Below, one piece after another: positions 1 to 7,060 of a DNA stretch of 12,656 bases (the first letter of the stretch is position 1; each line of letters opens with the position of its first letter). The DNA is taken from NCBI GenBank assembly GCA_023415725.1, contig JAEZJR010000097.1, forward strand, positions 1 through 12,656, given 5' to 3'. The DNA comes from Acidobacteriota bacterium (GTDB lineage: Bacteria > Acidobacteriota > Blastocatellia > Pyrinomonadales > Pyrinomonadaceae). The notes under the pieces were generated by a model. It was not told where the DNA came from. It made no database searches and saw only the letters and a list, made by a program, of their open reading frames with translations. The translations under genes and the position numbers were made by a program.

Positions 1-39
1 GACAAACCTCGTTTTCGGCACGTAAATTATCTATAACGC

Positions 40-113
40 TGGGAGATCGTCTAATGGTAGGACAGCAGTCTCTGGATCTGCTTATCGGGGTTCGAATCCC
101 TGTCTCCCAGCCA
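40..113 (+). tRNA. tRNA-Gln (anticodon CUG)
   Basis: The sequence folds as a full cloverleaf. The 7-bp acceptor stem pairs 40-46 with 103-109, all Watson-Crick. The D arm uses 49-51 with 61-63. The anticodon stem pairs 65-69 with 77-81, with one T-T opposition next to the loop. The T arm has loop TTCGAAT (91-97) on a stem with one G-U pair. The loop CTCTGGA (70-76) gives anticodon CTG at 72-74, reading CAG. A U1-A72 first pair and discriminator G (110) agree with known glutamine tRNA identity elements. CCA is encoded at 111-113. No convincing promoter is visible in the 39 bases upstream. The downstream coding region begins 7 nt after CCA. Confidence 0.96.
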
Positions 114-120
114 ATTTAAT

Positions 121-570
121 ATGGACGGCTGGCATGAAACCGAGATCCGAGTTCGATATGCCGAGACCGACAAAATGGGGATAGTCCACCACTCGAACTA
201 CCTCATCTGGTTCGAAGCCGGACGAAGTGACCTATGCCGCGCACGCGGCTTTTCTTATAAGGAAATGGAAGAGCGAGACGACGCTCTGATGGTGGTCGCT
301 GAATCCTACGTCCGGTACAAATCGCCCGCTTTTTACGAAGATATCCTCCACATTCGCACCCGCGTCGCTGAGGTGCGAAGCCGCTCAATACGTTTCATCT
401 ACGAGGTGTATCGGCCCGCAGACAATGCCGTTATCGCGGAAGGCGAGACGCTCCACGTCGTCACGGACAAGACCAAAAAGGTAAAGCTCATCCCGGAAAG
501 TTACAAGACGCTTCTGACATCGACGGGCGAGATCGCCATGTCGTTCCCGAAGCACGAAGGGCCGAGATAA
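121..570 (+). CDS. Acyl-CoA thioesterase, YbgC/4-hydroxybenzoyl-CoA thioesterase (hotdog) family
   Basis: This is a 149-residue single hotdog domain, the normal length for the family. The N-terminal motif YAETDKMGIVHHSNY (residues 13-27) is diagnostic. Asp17 matches the catalytic aspartate of 4-hydroxybenzoyl-CoA thioesterase, and the following helix (YLIWFEAGRSDL) is typical. The enzyme is expected to hydrolyse acyl-CoA thioesters in the cytosol. The acyl substrate cannot be read from sequence, and YbgC-like members often act on short or medium chains. The ATG at 121 is preferred because the next Met (residue 19) would remove the catalytic Asp. There is no Shine-Dalgarno: the seven bases before ATG follow directly on the tRNA-Gln CCA. 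It converges on the membrane-protein gene ending at 608, with no obvious terminator in the 37-base gap. Confidence 0.9.
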   Translation: MDGWHETEIRVRYAETDKMGIVHHSNYLIWFEAGRSDLCRARGFSYKEMEERDDALMVVAESYVRYKSPAFYEDILHIRTRVAEVRSRSIRFIYEVYRPADNAVIAEGETLHVVTDKTKKVKLIPESYKTLLTSTGEIAMSFPKHEGPR

Positions 571-607
571 TTCAAAATTACAACAATTTCCGCTTTTGGG
601 ATCCTGG

Positions 608-991
608 TCAACGACTTGCCGCTTCCGCACGAGAAAGTCGGAAGTGTGCGAGCGTGAATAGCGTACCCAGAACGGCGTCTATTGCCGCACCTATGACGAT
701 CTGGCCGGAGACGCGACCGGCGGCTACGAGTGCCGCGATCGCGACCACAAAGCTGAATTTCTCCACGATCGAGGGAAGAATTAAGGCCCTGTATTTTACA
801 GGGTCGAGCGAAATGATGATGAAAACGAGTTGGAACGCTACCGCGACGCCAATGAAACCGTAATAAAATTCCGGATGAGTTATTTCCGGCGGATTGTCCG
901 CGCCGTATCTGGCCTCCATCAAGTACATTGGGAGCAGTGCCAGAAGCCCGTAAACACCGGCGATCAAAAAGGTGTATTTCGTGAATTTCAT
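608..991 (-). CDS. Small four-helix integral membrane protein, function unknown
   Basis: This 127-residue protein is almost entirely hydrophobic. Predicted membrane segments lie at about residues 6-24, 43-62, 72-92 and 96-115. The first two are joined by a polar loop with acidic residues and a PPEITHPEFYYG stretch. The C-terminus (HFRLSRAEAASR) is basic and probably cytoplasmic. I do not recognise the family with certainty. The gene starts 30 bases after the stop of the sensor kinase on the same strand, so the two are probably co-transcribed and this protein may be an accessory to the kinase. That functional link is inference from position only. The Shine-Dalgarno before ATG is weak. Confidence 0.75.
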   Translation of the reverse strand: MKFTKYTFLIAGVYGLLALLPMYLMEARYGADNPPEITHPEFYYGFIGVAVAFQLVFIIISLDPVKYRALILPSIVEKFSFVVAIAALVAAGRVSGQIVIGAAIDAVLGTLFTLAHFRLSRAEAASR

Positions 992-1021
992 ACACCATTA
1001 AACGCGAAAAGCGAGGAGAGT

Positions 1022-2563
1022 TCAGGTCAGAATCGGTACCCGTACGGTGATGCACGTGCCTTCTCCCAGGCGGCTCTCGACATCGCAGCGGCCGCCGATA
1101 ACCGCGGCCCTCTCACGCATTCCGATGAGCCCGAAACCACCCGTGTCGGTCGTGTGGATGTTTTCGTCCCCGTTCACCTCCTCGTTAAAGCCCCTTCCGT
1201 CGTCCTGGATGGATAGGATCGCCTTTCCGTCGAATCTATCAAGGGAAATTGCGACCTCCTTGGCCCGCGAATGCTTTTGGATGTTGTTTAGGGCCTCCTG
1301 AGCAATTCGGTAAAGATTCGTTTCTACCTCAGGCGGGAGACGCACTTTGGAAAGCGACGATCGGAAGTGCACGTTAATGCCGCTGCTTGCGGCCCATGCA
1401 CGTGAGAAATTGTCCAAAGTGTCCACCAACCCATATGTGTCGAGTACCTTTGGTCTAAGCTGCCACACCAGCATGCTGAGTTCGGCGTCCAGCCGGGCGG
1501 CCTGTTGCTCGATTCGAAGAAGCGCTTCGTCACCGTATCGCTCCGGCAGGTTATGAAGCATAAGCCGCAGGCCCGTTAGTTCCTGCCCCACGCTGTCGTG
1601 GATATCGCGGGCGATCCGCCTTCTCTCGGCTTCTTGGGCGACGTTGACCGTGCGTTGTGTCTCGAGTTCGGAAAGAGCTTTACGTTCCGCGGCCTTGGCG
1701 GCGTCGGCTTTGCTCACGCCTAACGCGGCCCACCAGAGAAGGGCGATCAAGATGACAAATTCGAAGATGGATCGCAATGCACCACTCGCGGCAAAATCCA
1801 GGGCCCACCAATTTACACTTATCAAGCGAATCCAATTGAGGCCGACAGACAAAAGAATCAACGGAATGAAAAGCCGCCGGAACAAACGTCCGCCCGCATC
1901 ACGGCGGGCGAGTACCTCAGCGAGACCGCGATCCGGTACAACAGCTATCACCCCGACGCCGAGAAATAAAAGAAAAAAGGCAGTTTGGGACGCAATGCTC
2001 GTGAACGGCACGAATGCATAAAGTTGAGGGGCCCCGAACAAATATCCTGATATCGGCATCCAGGCGACCAGCGCTACGGCTAACCCCAGCAGAGAGGCTA
2101 CTGAAAGTGCTTTCCTGCTGGAAATCAGCAAAATTGCGATGCCCAAGAGGGTCGAAGAGAGCGAGGCGGGCAGTCCCATTCTGCCTGGCGAGGCAGTCGC
2201 CAGTGCGCCGGGGGTTTCGTGAAAGAGCAACGTATCGATACCAAAGTCTAAACCCGATGCGTGTTGAAGTATGGTAAGGAAACCGATCACAAGGGCCAGG
2301 CTCGCCAGGATCCTGATGATTGCCGTGCGTTTGGGAGTCAGGGCCGTCAAAACGATCGCAATGCCGAGTGCGGTCGAAGCGAGCGCAGCATTGAATTTGA
2401 TCGTGACCCCGTCGGAGTCCCAGTCGATGAACCTTTGGATATCAAGGATCCAGCCGAGCATCGAAACGAACCCGCCGATGGCCGCTCCCCCTCCAGCAGC
2501 GACGGCGACCGACGTCGCTATCGAGTTTCTCGTCTGGCGGAAGAGATTGGGGATCGTAGACAT
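1022..2563 (-). CDS. Orphan membrane sensor histidine kinase, NarL/DesK-type (HisKA_3 + HATPase_c)
   Basis: The protein has 513 residues. The N-terminal half (about 15-285) is hydrophobic with roughly eight predicted membrane segments and no evident large extracytoplasmic domain. It includes the phrase LLFHETPGALATASPGRMG (112-130), which resembles a membrane input module I recall from other sensor kinases and GGDEF proteins. A charged helix (about 285-315) leads to the HisKA_3 dimerisation box RRIARDIHDSVGQ, with phospho-acceptor His322. The ATPase domain follows: N box EALNN (423-427), G1 DDGRGF (454-459) and G2 GGFGLIGMRER (475-485). All catalytic motifs look intact. By family knowledge it autophosphorylates and passes phosphate to a LuxR/NarL-type response regulator, but none is encoded in this window. 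The small membrane protein at 608-991 lies directly downstream. The signal is unknown; the architecture suggests sensing in or at the membrane. Confidence 0.93.
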   Translation of the reverse strand: MSTIPNLFRQTRNSIATSVAVAAGGGAAIGGFVSMLGWILDIQRFIDWDSDGVTIKFNAALASTALGIAIVLTALTPKRTAIIRILASLALVIGFLTILQHASGLDFGIDTLLFHETPGALATASPGRMGLPASLSSTLLGIAILLISSRKALSVASLLGLAVALVAWMPISGYLFGAPQLYAFVPFTSIASQTAFFLLFLGVGVIAVVPDRGLAEVLARRDAGGRLFRRLFIPLILLSVGLNWIRLISVNWWALDFAASGALRSIFEFVILIALLWWAALGVSKADAAKAAERKALSELETQRTVNVAQEAERRRIARDIHDSVGQELTGLRLMLHNLPERYGDEALLRIEQQAARLDAELSMLVWQLRPKVLDTYGLVDTLDNFSRAWAASSGINVHFRSSLSKVRLPPEVETNLYRIAQEALNNIQKHSRAKEVAISLDRFDGKAILSIQDDGRGFNEEVNGDENIHTTDTGGFGLIGMRERAAVIGGRCDVESRLGEGTCITVRVPILT

Positions 2564-2610
2564 TCAGAACGCGGACTGCCCGTTCAGTGATTCTTAGTTG
2601 AAACGCATCG

Positions 2611-2639
2611 ACTATATCCGCAACCGGAAACTGATGCAA
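2611..2639 (-). promoter_or_regulatory. Candidate sigma-70-type promoter for the sensor kinase
   Basis: On the minus strand, TTGCAT (2634-2639) is separated by exactly 17 bases from TATAGT (2611-2616, 5 of 6 to the -10 consensus). Transcription would begin near 2604, giving a leader of about 40 nt before the kinase ATG at 2563. It lies in the 165-base divergent spacer between the kinase and the small membrane protein. I saw no equally good promoter for the plus-strand genes there. This rests on pattern matching only. Confidence 0.5.
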
Positions 2640-2728
2640 GAGATCCTTTTCCCCATGGTCCGAGTTCCATGAATACGGTTAACTGCTGAGGATTTCGTAC
2701 GGTTCCCCCGATGGGATAGACTGGAGAT

Positions 2729-2935
2729 ATGCCCGGAAGTGCTTTGGCGGAAATCATTTTCATCGCTGCGATGATGGTGCTGATACTGGTCATCAGCTTC
2801 GTTGCGGTCTATTACTTCTTCAAGACATACCGGAAGGAAATGGAGGAGAAAAAGGCCAGGGAAGAATCTCGAAAGGTCGCTTCACGAGCCGAAACGATCG
2901 CCGCCGTGAAGGAGGACGCAAATGGCGCCGCGTAG
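2729..2935 (+). CDS. Small single-pass membrane protein with charged helical tail
   Basis: This 68-residue protein has one strong membrane helix (about residues 7-30, rich in I, V, L, A and F). It is followed by a tyrosine/lysine stop-transfer patch and a highly charged tail (about 33-56, rich in E, K and R) likely to form an amphipathic or coiled-coil helix in the cytoplasm. A Shine-Dalgarno GGAG (2723-2726) sits 2 bases before ATG, which is close. The last 14 bases overlap the start of the isochorismatase-family gene, so translation is probably coupled. I do not recognise a family. The reading frame is supported by a good protein-like composition, the RBS and the coupling rather than by homology. 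It might anchor or scaffold a partner, but that is speculation. Confidence 0.68.
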   Translation: MPGSALAEIIFIAAMMVLILVISFVAVYYFFKTYRKEMEEKKAREESRKVASRAETIAAVKEDANGAA

Positions 2936-3479
2936 GATGATCGATGCGGCCGACGCCGTGCTCGTGATCGTGGACGTGCAGGAGGCCTTTCGTAAGGCCA
3001 TACCCGACCACGCTCTAATCACTTCGCGTATCGCGATGGCGGTCCGCGGGTTTCGGATCCTGGACGTTCCAGTGATCGTCACCGAGCAATACCCTAAGGG
3101 CCTTGGTCGAACTGTCGAGGAATTGATGCTCACGCTGCCGGACGGATTTGAGCCGATCGAAAAATCGACCTTCAGTGCGTTCGGGGAACCCGCTTTCGTG
3201 GATGTGTTGGAAACCGCGGAGCGGAAGCAGGTGATCCTCTGCGGCATCGAGGCGCACGTTTGCGTGAACCAGACGGCCCACGATCTACTGGCTAACGGCT
3301 ACGAATTGCATCTGCTTACGGACTGCGTCGCTTCGCGGTTCGAAGCGGACAAAGCAGCGGGACTACAGAGAATGATCTCGAGCGGGGCTACACCATCAAG
3401 CGTCGAGATGGCGCTTTTCGAAGCCATGCGCGACTCGAAGCATGAGAAATTCAGGGAAGTGCAGGCGCAGATCAAGTAG
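2922..3479 (+). CDS. Isochorismatase-family cysteine hydrolase
   Basis: The protein has 185 residues, a normal length for the single-domain family. The Asp-Lys-Cys triad is visible: Asp18 in VIVDVQEAF, Lys81 in IEKSTFSAF, and Cys114 in ILCGIEAHVCVNQTA. The GIEAHVC segment also holds the cis-peptide region typical of the family. Members hydrolyse amides or vinyl ethers (nicotinamide, N-carbamoyl compounds, isochorismate), and many have no known substrate; the exact reaction cannot be told here. It resembles the YcaC/ISOC-like branch, and no nicotinamidase-specific metal-site pattern was obvious to me. The ATG is chosen for the strong GGAGG (2911-2915) six bases upstream. The start overlaps the preceding small membrane-protein gene by 14 bases. 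An intrinsic terminator follows 21 bases after the stop. Confidence 0.9.
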   Translation: MAPRRMIDAADAVLVIVDVQEAFRKAIPDHALITSRIAMAVRGFRILDVPVIVTEQYPKGLGRTVEELMLTLPDGFEPIEKSTFSAFGEPAFVDVLETAERKQVILCGIEAHVCVNQTAHDLLANGYELHLLTDCVASRFEADKAAGLQRMISSGATPSSVEMALFEAMRDSKHEKFREVQAQIK

Positions 3480-3500
3480 CGGGGAAGGAATAGGGATCGG

Positions 3501-3533
3501 ATGCCCGGAGGGATTCTCCGGGCATTTTTGTTT
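3501..3533 (+). terminator. Intrinsic terminator of the isochorismatase-family transcript
   Basis: A perfect 10-bp GC-rich stem pairs ATGCCCGGAG (3501-3510) with CTCCGGGCAT (3516-3525) around the loop GGATT. A T-rich tract TTTTTGTTT follows (3525-3533). It is 21 bases past the stop codon. This is a textbook Rho-independent terminator. Confidence 0.92.
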
Positions 3534-3549
3534 AAGTACCATAGGTTTT

Positions 3550-3585
3550 CACGCAAAGTTCGCGAAGGAAACGGAGGAAACTTTC
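3550..3585. repeat. Degenerate nonamer-period repeat (CACGCAAAG-like)
   Basis: Consecutive 9-base units CACGCAAAG, TTCGCGAAG, GAAACGGAG and GAAACTTTC show decaying similarity. I recall similar 'ACGCAAAG' runs as dispersed intergenic sequence in several bacterial phyla, but I cannot verify copies elsewhere in this genome. The stretch sits between the terminator and the pcrA promoter candidate and has no coding signal. Confidence 0.3.
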
Positions 3586-3591
3586 GCTAGA

Positions 3592-3620
3592 TTGTGGAAT
3601 CGACGGACAGGCTTTAAAAT
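3592..3620 (+). promoter_or_regulatory. Candidate sigma-70-type promoter for pcrA
   Basis: TTGTGG (3592-3597) and TAAAAT (3615-3620, 5 of 6 to the -10 consensus) are separated by 17 bases. Transcription would start near 3627, about 12 nt before the pcrA ATG, giving a very short leader. That fits the lack of a clear Shine-Dalgarno there. The upstream terminator makes a new promoter in this gap likely. Confidence 0.45.
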
Positions 3621-3638
3621 CGAACACTGGATCTACAA

Positions 3639-6080
3639 ATGGAAGTTTTATCCTCACTGAATCCTCAACAACTCGAGGCGGTCAAGACGACGGACGGGCC
3701 CCTGCTCATTCTCGCGGGCGCGGGATCGGGAAAGACGCGTGTGATCACCGTCAGGATCGCGTACCTGATCAAGGAAAAGCACGTAGCTCCGCATAATATT
3801 CTTGCCGTAACGTTCACCAACAAGGCAGCAGGCGAGATGCAGAACCGCGTAAAGGAACTGCTGCAGGGCGAACCTCTCAACTCATTCCCGCTCATCTCCA
3901 CCTTCCACAGCCTTTGCGTGCGTATCTTGCGGCAGGATATCGAGAAACTGGAGGAGGGTTATAAGAAATCCTTTACGATCTACGACACGGACGATTCGCA
4001 GAAGGTCATCAAAGCCTGCATCAAGGACCTCGGGATGGACGAGAAACAGGTCGTTCCACGCGTGGTGCGGTCGGCGATCTCGGCGGCGAAAAACCGTGGC
4101 GAGAATGTGGAGCTTTTCGCATCGAAGATCGAGCATACGGACGAAAAGCGGGCCGCCGCGGCTCGGGTTTTCCGGATGTATGAGGATCGACTTCGTCAGG
4201 CTAACGCGCTGGATTTCGACGATCTGCTTATCAAGACGGTAGCTTTGCTGCGTCGTTCCGAAGAGACACGGGCGAAATATAACGATAAGTTCAAGTACAT
4301 CCTCGTCGACGAGTATCAGGATACTAACCCGCTGCAGCTCGCAATGATGATGTTTCTCACGGAGAAACAGCAGAACATCTGCGTCGTTGGTGACGACGCT
4401 CAGAGTATTTACGGGTTCAGGCAGGCGGACATCCGCAACATCCTGGAATTCGAGCAGCATTTCCCGAACGCTAAGGTGATCTTGCTGGAGCAGAACTACC
4501 GCTCGACGCAGACCATCCTGGACGTCGCGGACGCGATCATCGCTAACAACGTCAATCAGAAGAAGAAAAAGCTGTGGACCTCCAACGCCGGCGGCGAACG
4601 GATCTTCTATTACCAGGCGACGGATGCGGACGGCGAGGGAAGGTTCGTTGCCTCGAAGATCGACGAGCACCTGCGGCGAAACCCCAGGCAGAAGATCGCC
4701 GTTCTCTACCGCACTAACGCACAATCCCGCGTATTTGAAGAACAGCTCCGCCGGATGCGGATCGATTACAACATTGTCGGGGGCTTTTCCTTCTACGAGC
4801 GGGCCGAGGTTAAGGACATAATCGCTTACCTCAAACTCGCCCTCAATCCGGCCGACGATATCGCGCTATTGCGCGTTATCAACACTCCTCCGCGCGGCAT
4901 TGGCAAGACGACGCTGGACGAGCTGATGACGCGCTCGCGGGACCTCGGAGTGTCGCTGTGGGAGACGATCGCGATCATAACGGACCCAGAGTCGGGCGTG
5001 AAGGCGAACCTGACTAACCGTGCCAAGGAGGCCCTCCGCTCTTTCAAACGTGTGCTGGAAACGCTGCAGAAAAAGGCCGGAGAACTAGCAAACACGGAGC
5101 GCAAGGTTTCGGAAATTGTCATAGCGGCGATCGACGACAGCGGATATTCGTTGATGCTGCGGTCTGAGAATACGGACGAATCGGAAGCCAGGCTCGAGAA
5201 CCTCGAAGAGTTGGTCAACGCGGCGGTCGACTACGACAAGATGCCTGACGCTTCTTTACGTGATTTTATCGATCACGCAGCACTTACGTCCGATACGGAT
5301 GCCATCGATGCGAATGCCCGCGTCACCATGATGACGATCCACTCGGCGAAAGGACTAGAGTTTCCGGTTGTGTTTCTCGTCGGGTTGGAGGATGGAATAT
5401 TCCCGCATTCTCGCAGCATTAACGACCCGAACGAGCTTGAAGAAGAGCGGCGGTTAGCTTATGTAGCAATAACGCGGGCGGAAAAGATCCTCTACATATC
5501 GCATGCGATGCGACGGCGTGTCTTCGGTGAGGAGATAGCGGCGGAGCCTTCGCAGTTTCTGAACGAAATGCCGCTCGACCTGATCGAGGACCTCTCGTAC
5601 GGTGCGTCGTGGCTTTCGTTCGCTAAAGGCGGGTCGGGATTCGCTGCGAAGCGTCAATCGGCCGGCGGTTACCAGGCGGAAGTCCATCCAAAGCCAAAAA
5701 ATCTCTACGGCGGGAAAACGTACAACAGCGCGGACGCGATCGCGGAGTTCTTCAAAAAGAAGAATATGGGGGGACCGGAACGCCACATAGAAAAGAGTGA
5801 AGACGAACCAGAACGTACGATCGAATATGACGAACCTCCCAAAGCGAGGCCGACGTCCGGTTATGACCGGCTGAAATCTTACGCTTCTGAAAAGCCAAAA
5901 CAGGAAGCGGCTTACCAAAGCGGAATCGTTGCGGGATCGCATGTGCGGCACGCGAAATACGGAAAAGGACTCGTGCTGAGACGGGAGGGAAGCGGCGATA
6001 ACGTCAAGCTCACCATAAGTTTCCCGGGATTCGGACAGAAAAAGATGATAGAGAAGTTTGCCAACCTACAGAAGGCATAG
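3639..6080 (+). CDS. pcrA: UvrD/PcrA-type superfamily 1A 3'-5' DNA helicase
   Basis: The protein has 813 residues and all SF1A motifs: Q motif LNPQQLEAV (7-15), Walker A GAGSGKT (27-33), motif Ia TFTNKAAGEM (58-67), Walker B/II VDEYQDTN (223-230), motif III GDDAQSIYGFRQAD (251-264), motif IV LEQNYRST (283-290), motif V around MTIHSAKGLEFPVVFLVG (565-582) and motif VI RRLAYVAITRAE (604-615). A low-complexity charged linker (about 675-760) precedes a Tudor-like C-terminal domain (GSHVRHAKYGKGLV onward, 766-813), as in PcrA/UvrD. By family knowledge it unwinds DNA in nucleotide excision repair, mismatch repair, replication restart or transcription-coupled repair. PcrA and UvrD cannot be separated by name from one sequence. 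The ATG at 3639 places the Q motif at the usual distance; there is no clear RBS. A hairpin lies eight bases past the stop. Confidence 0.96.
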   Translation: MEVLSSLNPQQLEAVKTTDGPLLILAGAGSGKTRVITVRIAYLIKEKHVAPHNILAVTFTNKAAGEMQNRVKELLQGEPLNSFPLISTFHSLCVRILRQDIEKLEEGYKKSFTIYDTDDSQKVIKACIKDLGMDEKQVVPRVVRSAISAAKNRGENVELFASKIEHTDEKRAAAARVFRMYEDRLRQANALDFDDLLIKTVALLRRSEETRAKYNDKFKYILVDEYQDTNPLQLAMMMFLTEKQQNICVVGDDAQSIYGFRQADIRNILEFEQHFPNAKVILLEQNYRSTQTILDVADAIIANNVNQKKKKLWTSNAGGERIFYYQATDADGEGRFVASKIDEHLRRNPRQKIAVLYRTNAQSRVFEEQLRRMRIDYNIVGGFSFYERAEVKDIIAYLKLALNPADDIALLRVINTPPRGIGKTTLDELMTRSRDLGVSLWETIAIITDPESGVKANLTNRAKEALRSFKRVLETLQKKAGELANTERKVSEIVIAAIDDSGYSLMLRSENTDESEARLENLEELVNAAVDYDKMPDASLRDFIDHAALTSDTDAIDANARVTMMTIHSAKGLEFPVVFLVGLEDGIFPHSRSINDPNELEEERRLAYVAITRAEKILYISHAMRRRVFGEEIAAEPSQFLNEMPLDLIEDLSYGASWLSFAKGGSGFAAKRQSAGGYQAEVHPKPKNLYGGKTYNSADAIAEFFKKKNMGGPERHIEKSEDEPERTIEYDEPPKARPTSGYDRLKSYASEKPKQEAAYQSGIVAGSHVRHAKYGKGLVLRREGSGDNVKLTISFPGFGQKKMIEKFANLQKA

Positions 6081-6087
6081 ACTTTGC

Positions 6088-6147
6088 AGTATACCCTCCG
6101 ATAGAACGATGTAGTGTATCGAATTAGTTCAATCGGAGGGTATAACT
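6088..6147 (+). promoter_or_regulatory. Long hairpin that pairs the Shine-Dalgarno of the lipoprotein gene
   Basis: Thirteen perfect pairs join TATACCCTCCGAT (6090-6102) to ATCGGAGGGTATA (6132-6144). After one bulged A the pairing continues for two more pairs, ending at base 6147, just before the ATG at 6148. The Shine-Dalgarno GGAGGG (6135-6140) is wholly inside the stem. The 29-base loop can add GAAC/GTTC (6104-6107 with 6127-6130) and a small inner helix (GAT/ATC). No T tract follows, so it is not a normal terminator. A transcript running in from pcrA, or starting before 6088, would have its ribosome site masked. Regulation by unfolding is inference. Confidence 0.6.
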
Positions 6148-7056
6148 ATGCCGAAAAGGCTATTTTTGCGTTCGGGGCTCGTTTTAGTGGCCGGTTTGGC
6201 CGCCTTAGGGTGCGGTGCGCCGGCAACTACTTCAAATGTGAACACGGCGAATGGGAACTTCGCCAACGCGTCGAACTTCAATTCCAATACTGCCAATTCC
6301 AACACATCCACGACAACATATCAGTTCGCAGAGCCCAACTCTTACCAGGGCGTTATGCGGCTCACATTCGAAACGATGGGCCAGCAGCCGCAGAGCAAGA
6401 ACACGCTGCCGCCGATCGTCGCTACGGTCGCACGTAAAGGCGTCGACCGGATGATGGAGTTCACCTTACCGACGAACGAGAAGGTGCAGTATATCGAGAA
6501 GGGCGATATGCAATACATCGTGCTGCCATCGCGCAAGCAATACGCAGAGTTGACAGACGAGGCGCTCGGATTTGAGGTGCGGCGGCTGATGATGCCGGAG
6601 CAGATCGTAAATCAGCTAAAGGCGATCCCGGGAGTGACGCTCGCCGGTGAAGAAAACCTCAACGGCCGCCAGGTGATTCGTTACACATACAACCGTGCGA
6701 CCAACACGAATTCACAGGTGGGAACAGTCGAAACCGATTCCTATTTTCTAATCGATAAGGAAACCGGGCTACCCGTGCGGAGCGAGACCGTCTCGCAGTC
6801 GGCCTCCGGCGGCAATGTACAGGGGGTGAGCGGACTTCGTCTCGTGACAGAGATGACTGATATCCGCTCGGAGCCAGATCCAAACCTCTTTAACGTGCCG
6901 ACCGAATTCCAGCGGATCGATTCGGAGCAGGTAAAAGCCCAGGCGAATATCCTATTCCAGGCCGCCGCGGCCGTTATTGGGCAGATGATAAACCAGGCGA
7001 AGGTTTCACCAACGCCCACACCCGCCGCGACGGCAACGCCGGCGGCAAACCAGTAA
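6148..7056 (+). CDS. Lipoprotein with Asn/Thr/Ser-rich linker and LolA-like body (inferred)
   Basis: The 302-residue protein has a basic N-terminus and a hydrophobic segment ending in the lipobox A-L-G-C with Cys22, so it should be lipidated and held in the envelope. Residues 29-57 form a low-complexity N/T/S/A spacer. The body (about 58-284) is beta-rich, with alternating patterns such as VQYIEKGDMQYIVLPSRKQY and a LDKETGLPVRSE-like strand turn (YFLIDKETGLPVRSET). This recalls LolA/LolB-like or DUF4412-type folds that bind hydrophobic ligands. That fold call is inference, and no binding site can be named. A Pro/Thr/Ala tail closes the protein (286-302). The Shine-Dalgarno GGAGGG is 7 bases before ATG and is strong, but it is buried in a hairpin. 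The next gene follows after 4 bases. Confidence 0.85.
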   Translation: MPKRLFLRSGLVLVAGLAALGCGAPATTSNVNTANGNFANASNFNSNTANSNTSTTTYQFAEPNSYQGVMRLTFETMGQQPQSKNTLPPIVATVARKGVDRMMEFTLPTNEKVQYIEKGDMQYIVLPSRKQYAELTDEALGFEVRRLMMPEQIVNQLKAIPGVTLAGEENLNGRQVIRYTYNRATNTNSQVGTVETDSYFLIDKETGLPVRSETVSQSASGGNVQGVSGLRLVTEMTDIRSEPDPNLFNVPTEFQRIDSEQVKAQANILFQAAAAVIGQMINQAKVSPTPTPAATATPAANQ

Positions 7057-7060
7057 ACGT

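Noticed and set aside
65..81. T-T opposition in the tRNA anticodon stem as a sign of a pseudogene
   Set aside because: It is only the pair next to the loop. All other stems are intact, CCA is encoded and the glutamine identity elements are present.
501..1055. 184-codon open frame on the minus strand in a different frame from the small membrane protein
   Set aside because: It spans two real genes, has Arg/Ser-rich shadow composition, and conflicts with the well-formed four-helix protein at 608-991.
3882..4724. Long open frame (280 codons) on the minus strand inside pcrA
   Set aside because: It lies fully antisense to conserved helicase motifs, has no recognisable domain and arises from the GC-biased codon pattern of pcrA.
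6088..6147. Reading the pcrA-downstream hairpin as an intrinsic terminator
   Set aside because: No T tract follows the stem on either strand, and the loop of 29 bases is long for a terminator; SD masking explains the position better.
6114..6437. 107-codon frame starting inside the hairpin loop and overlapping the lipoprotein
   Set aside because: The overlapping frame with signal peptide, lipobox and strong SD is clearly the real one; this frame has no SD or known motif.
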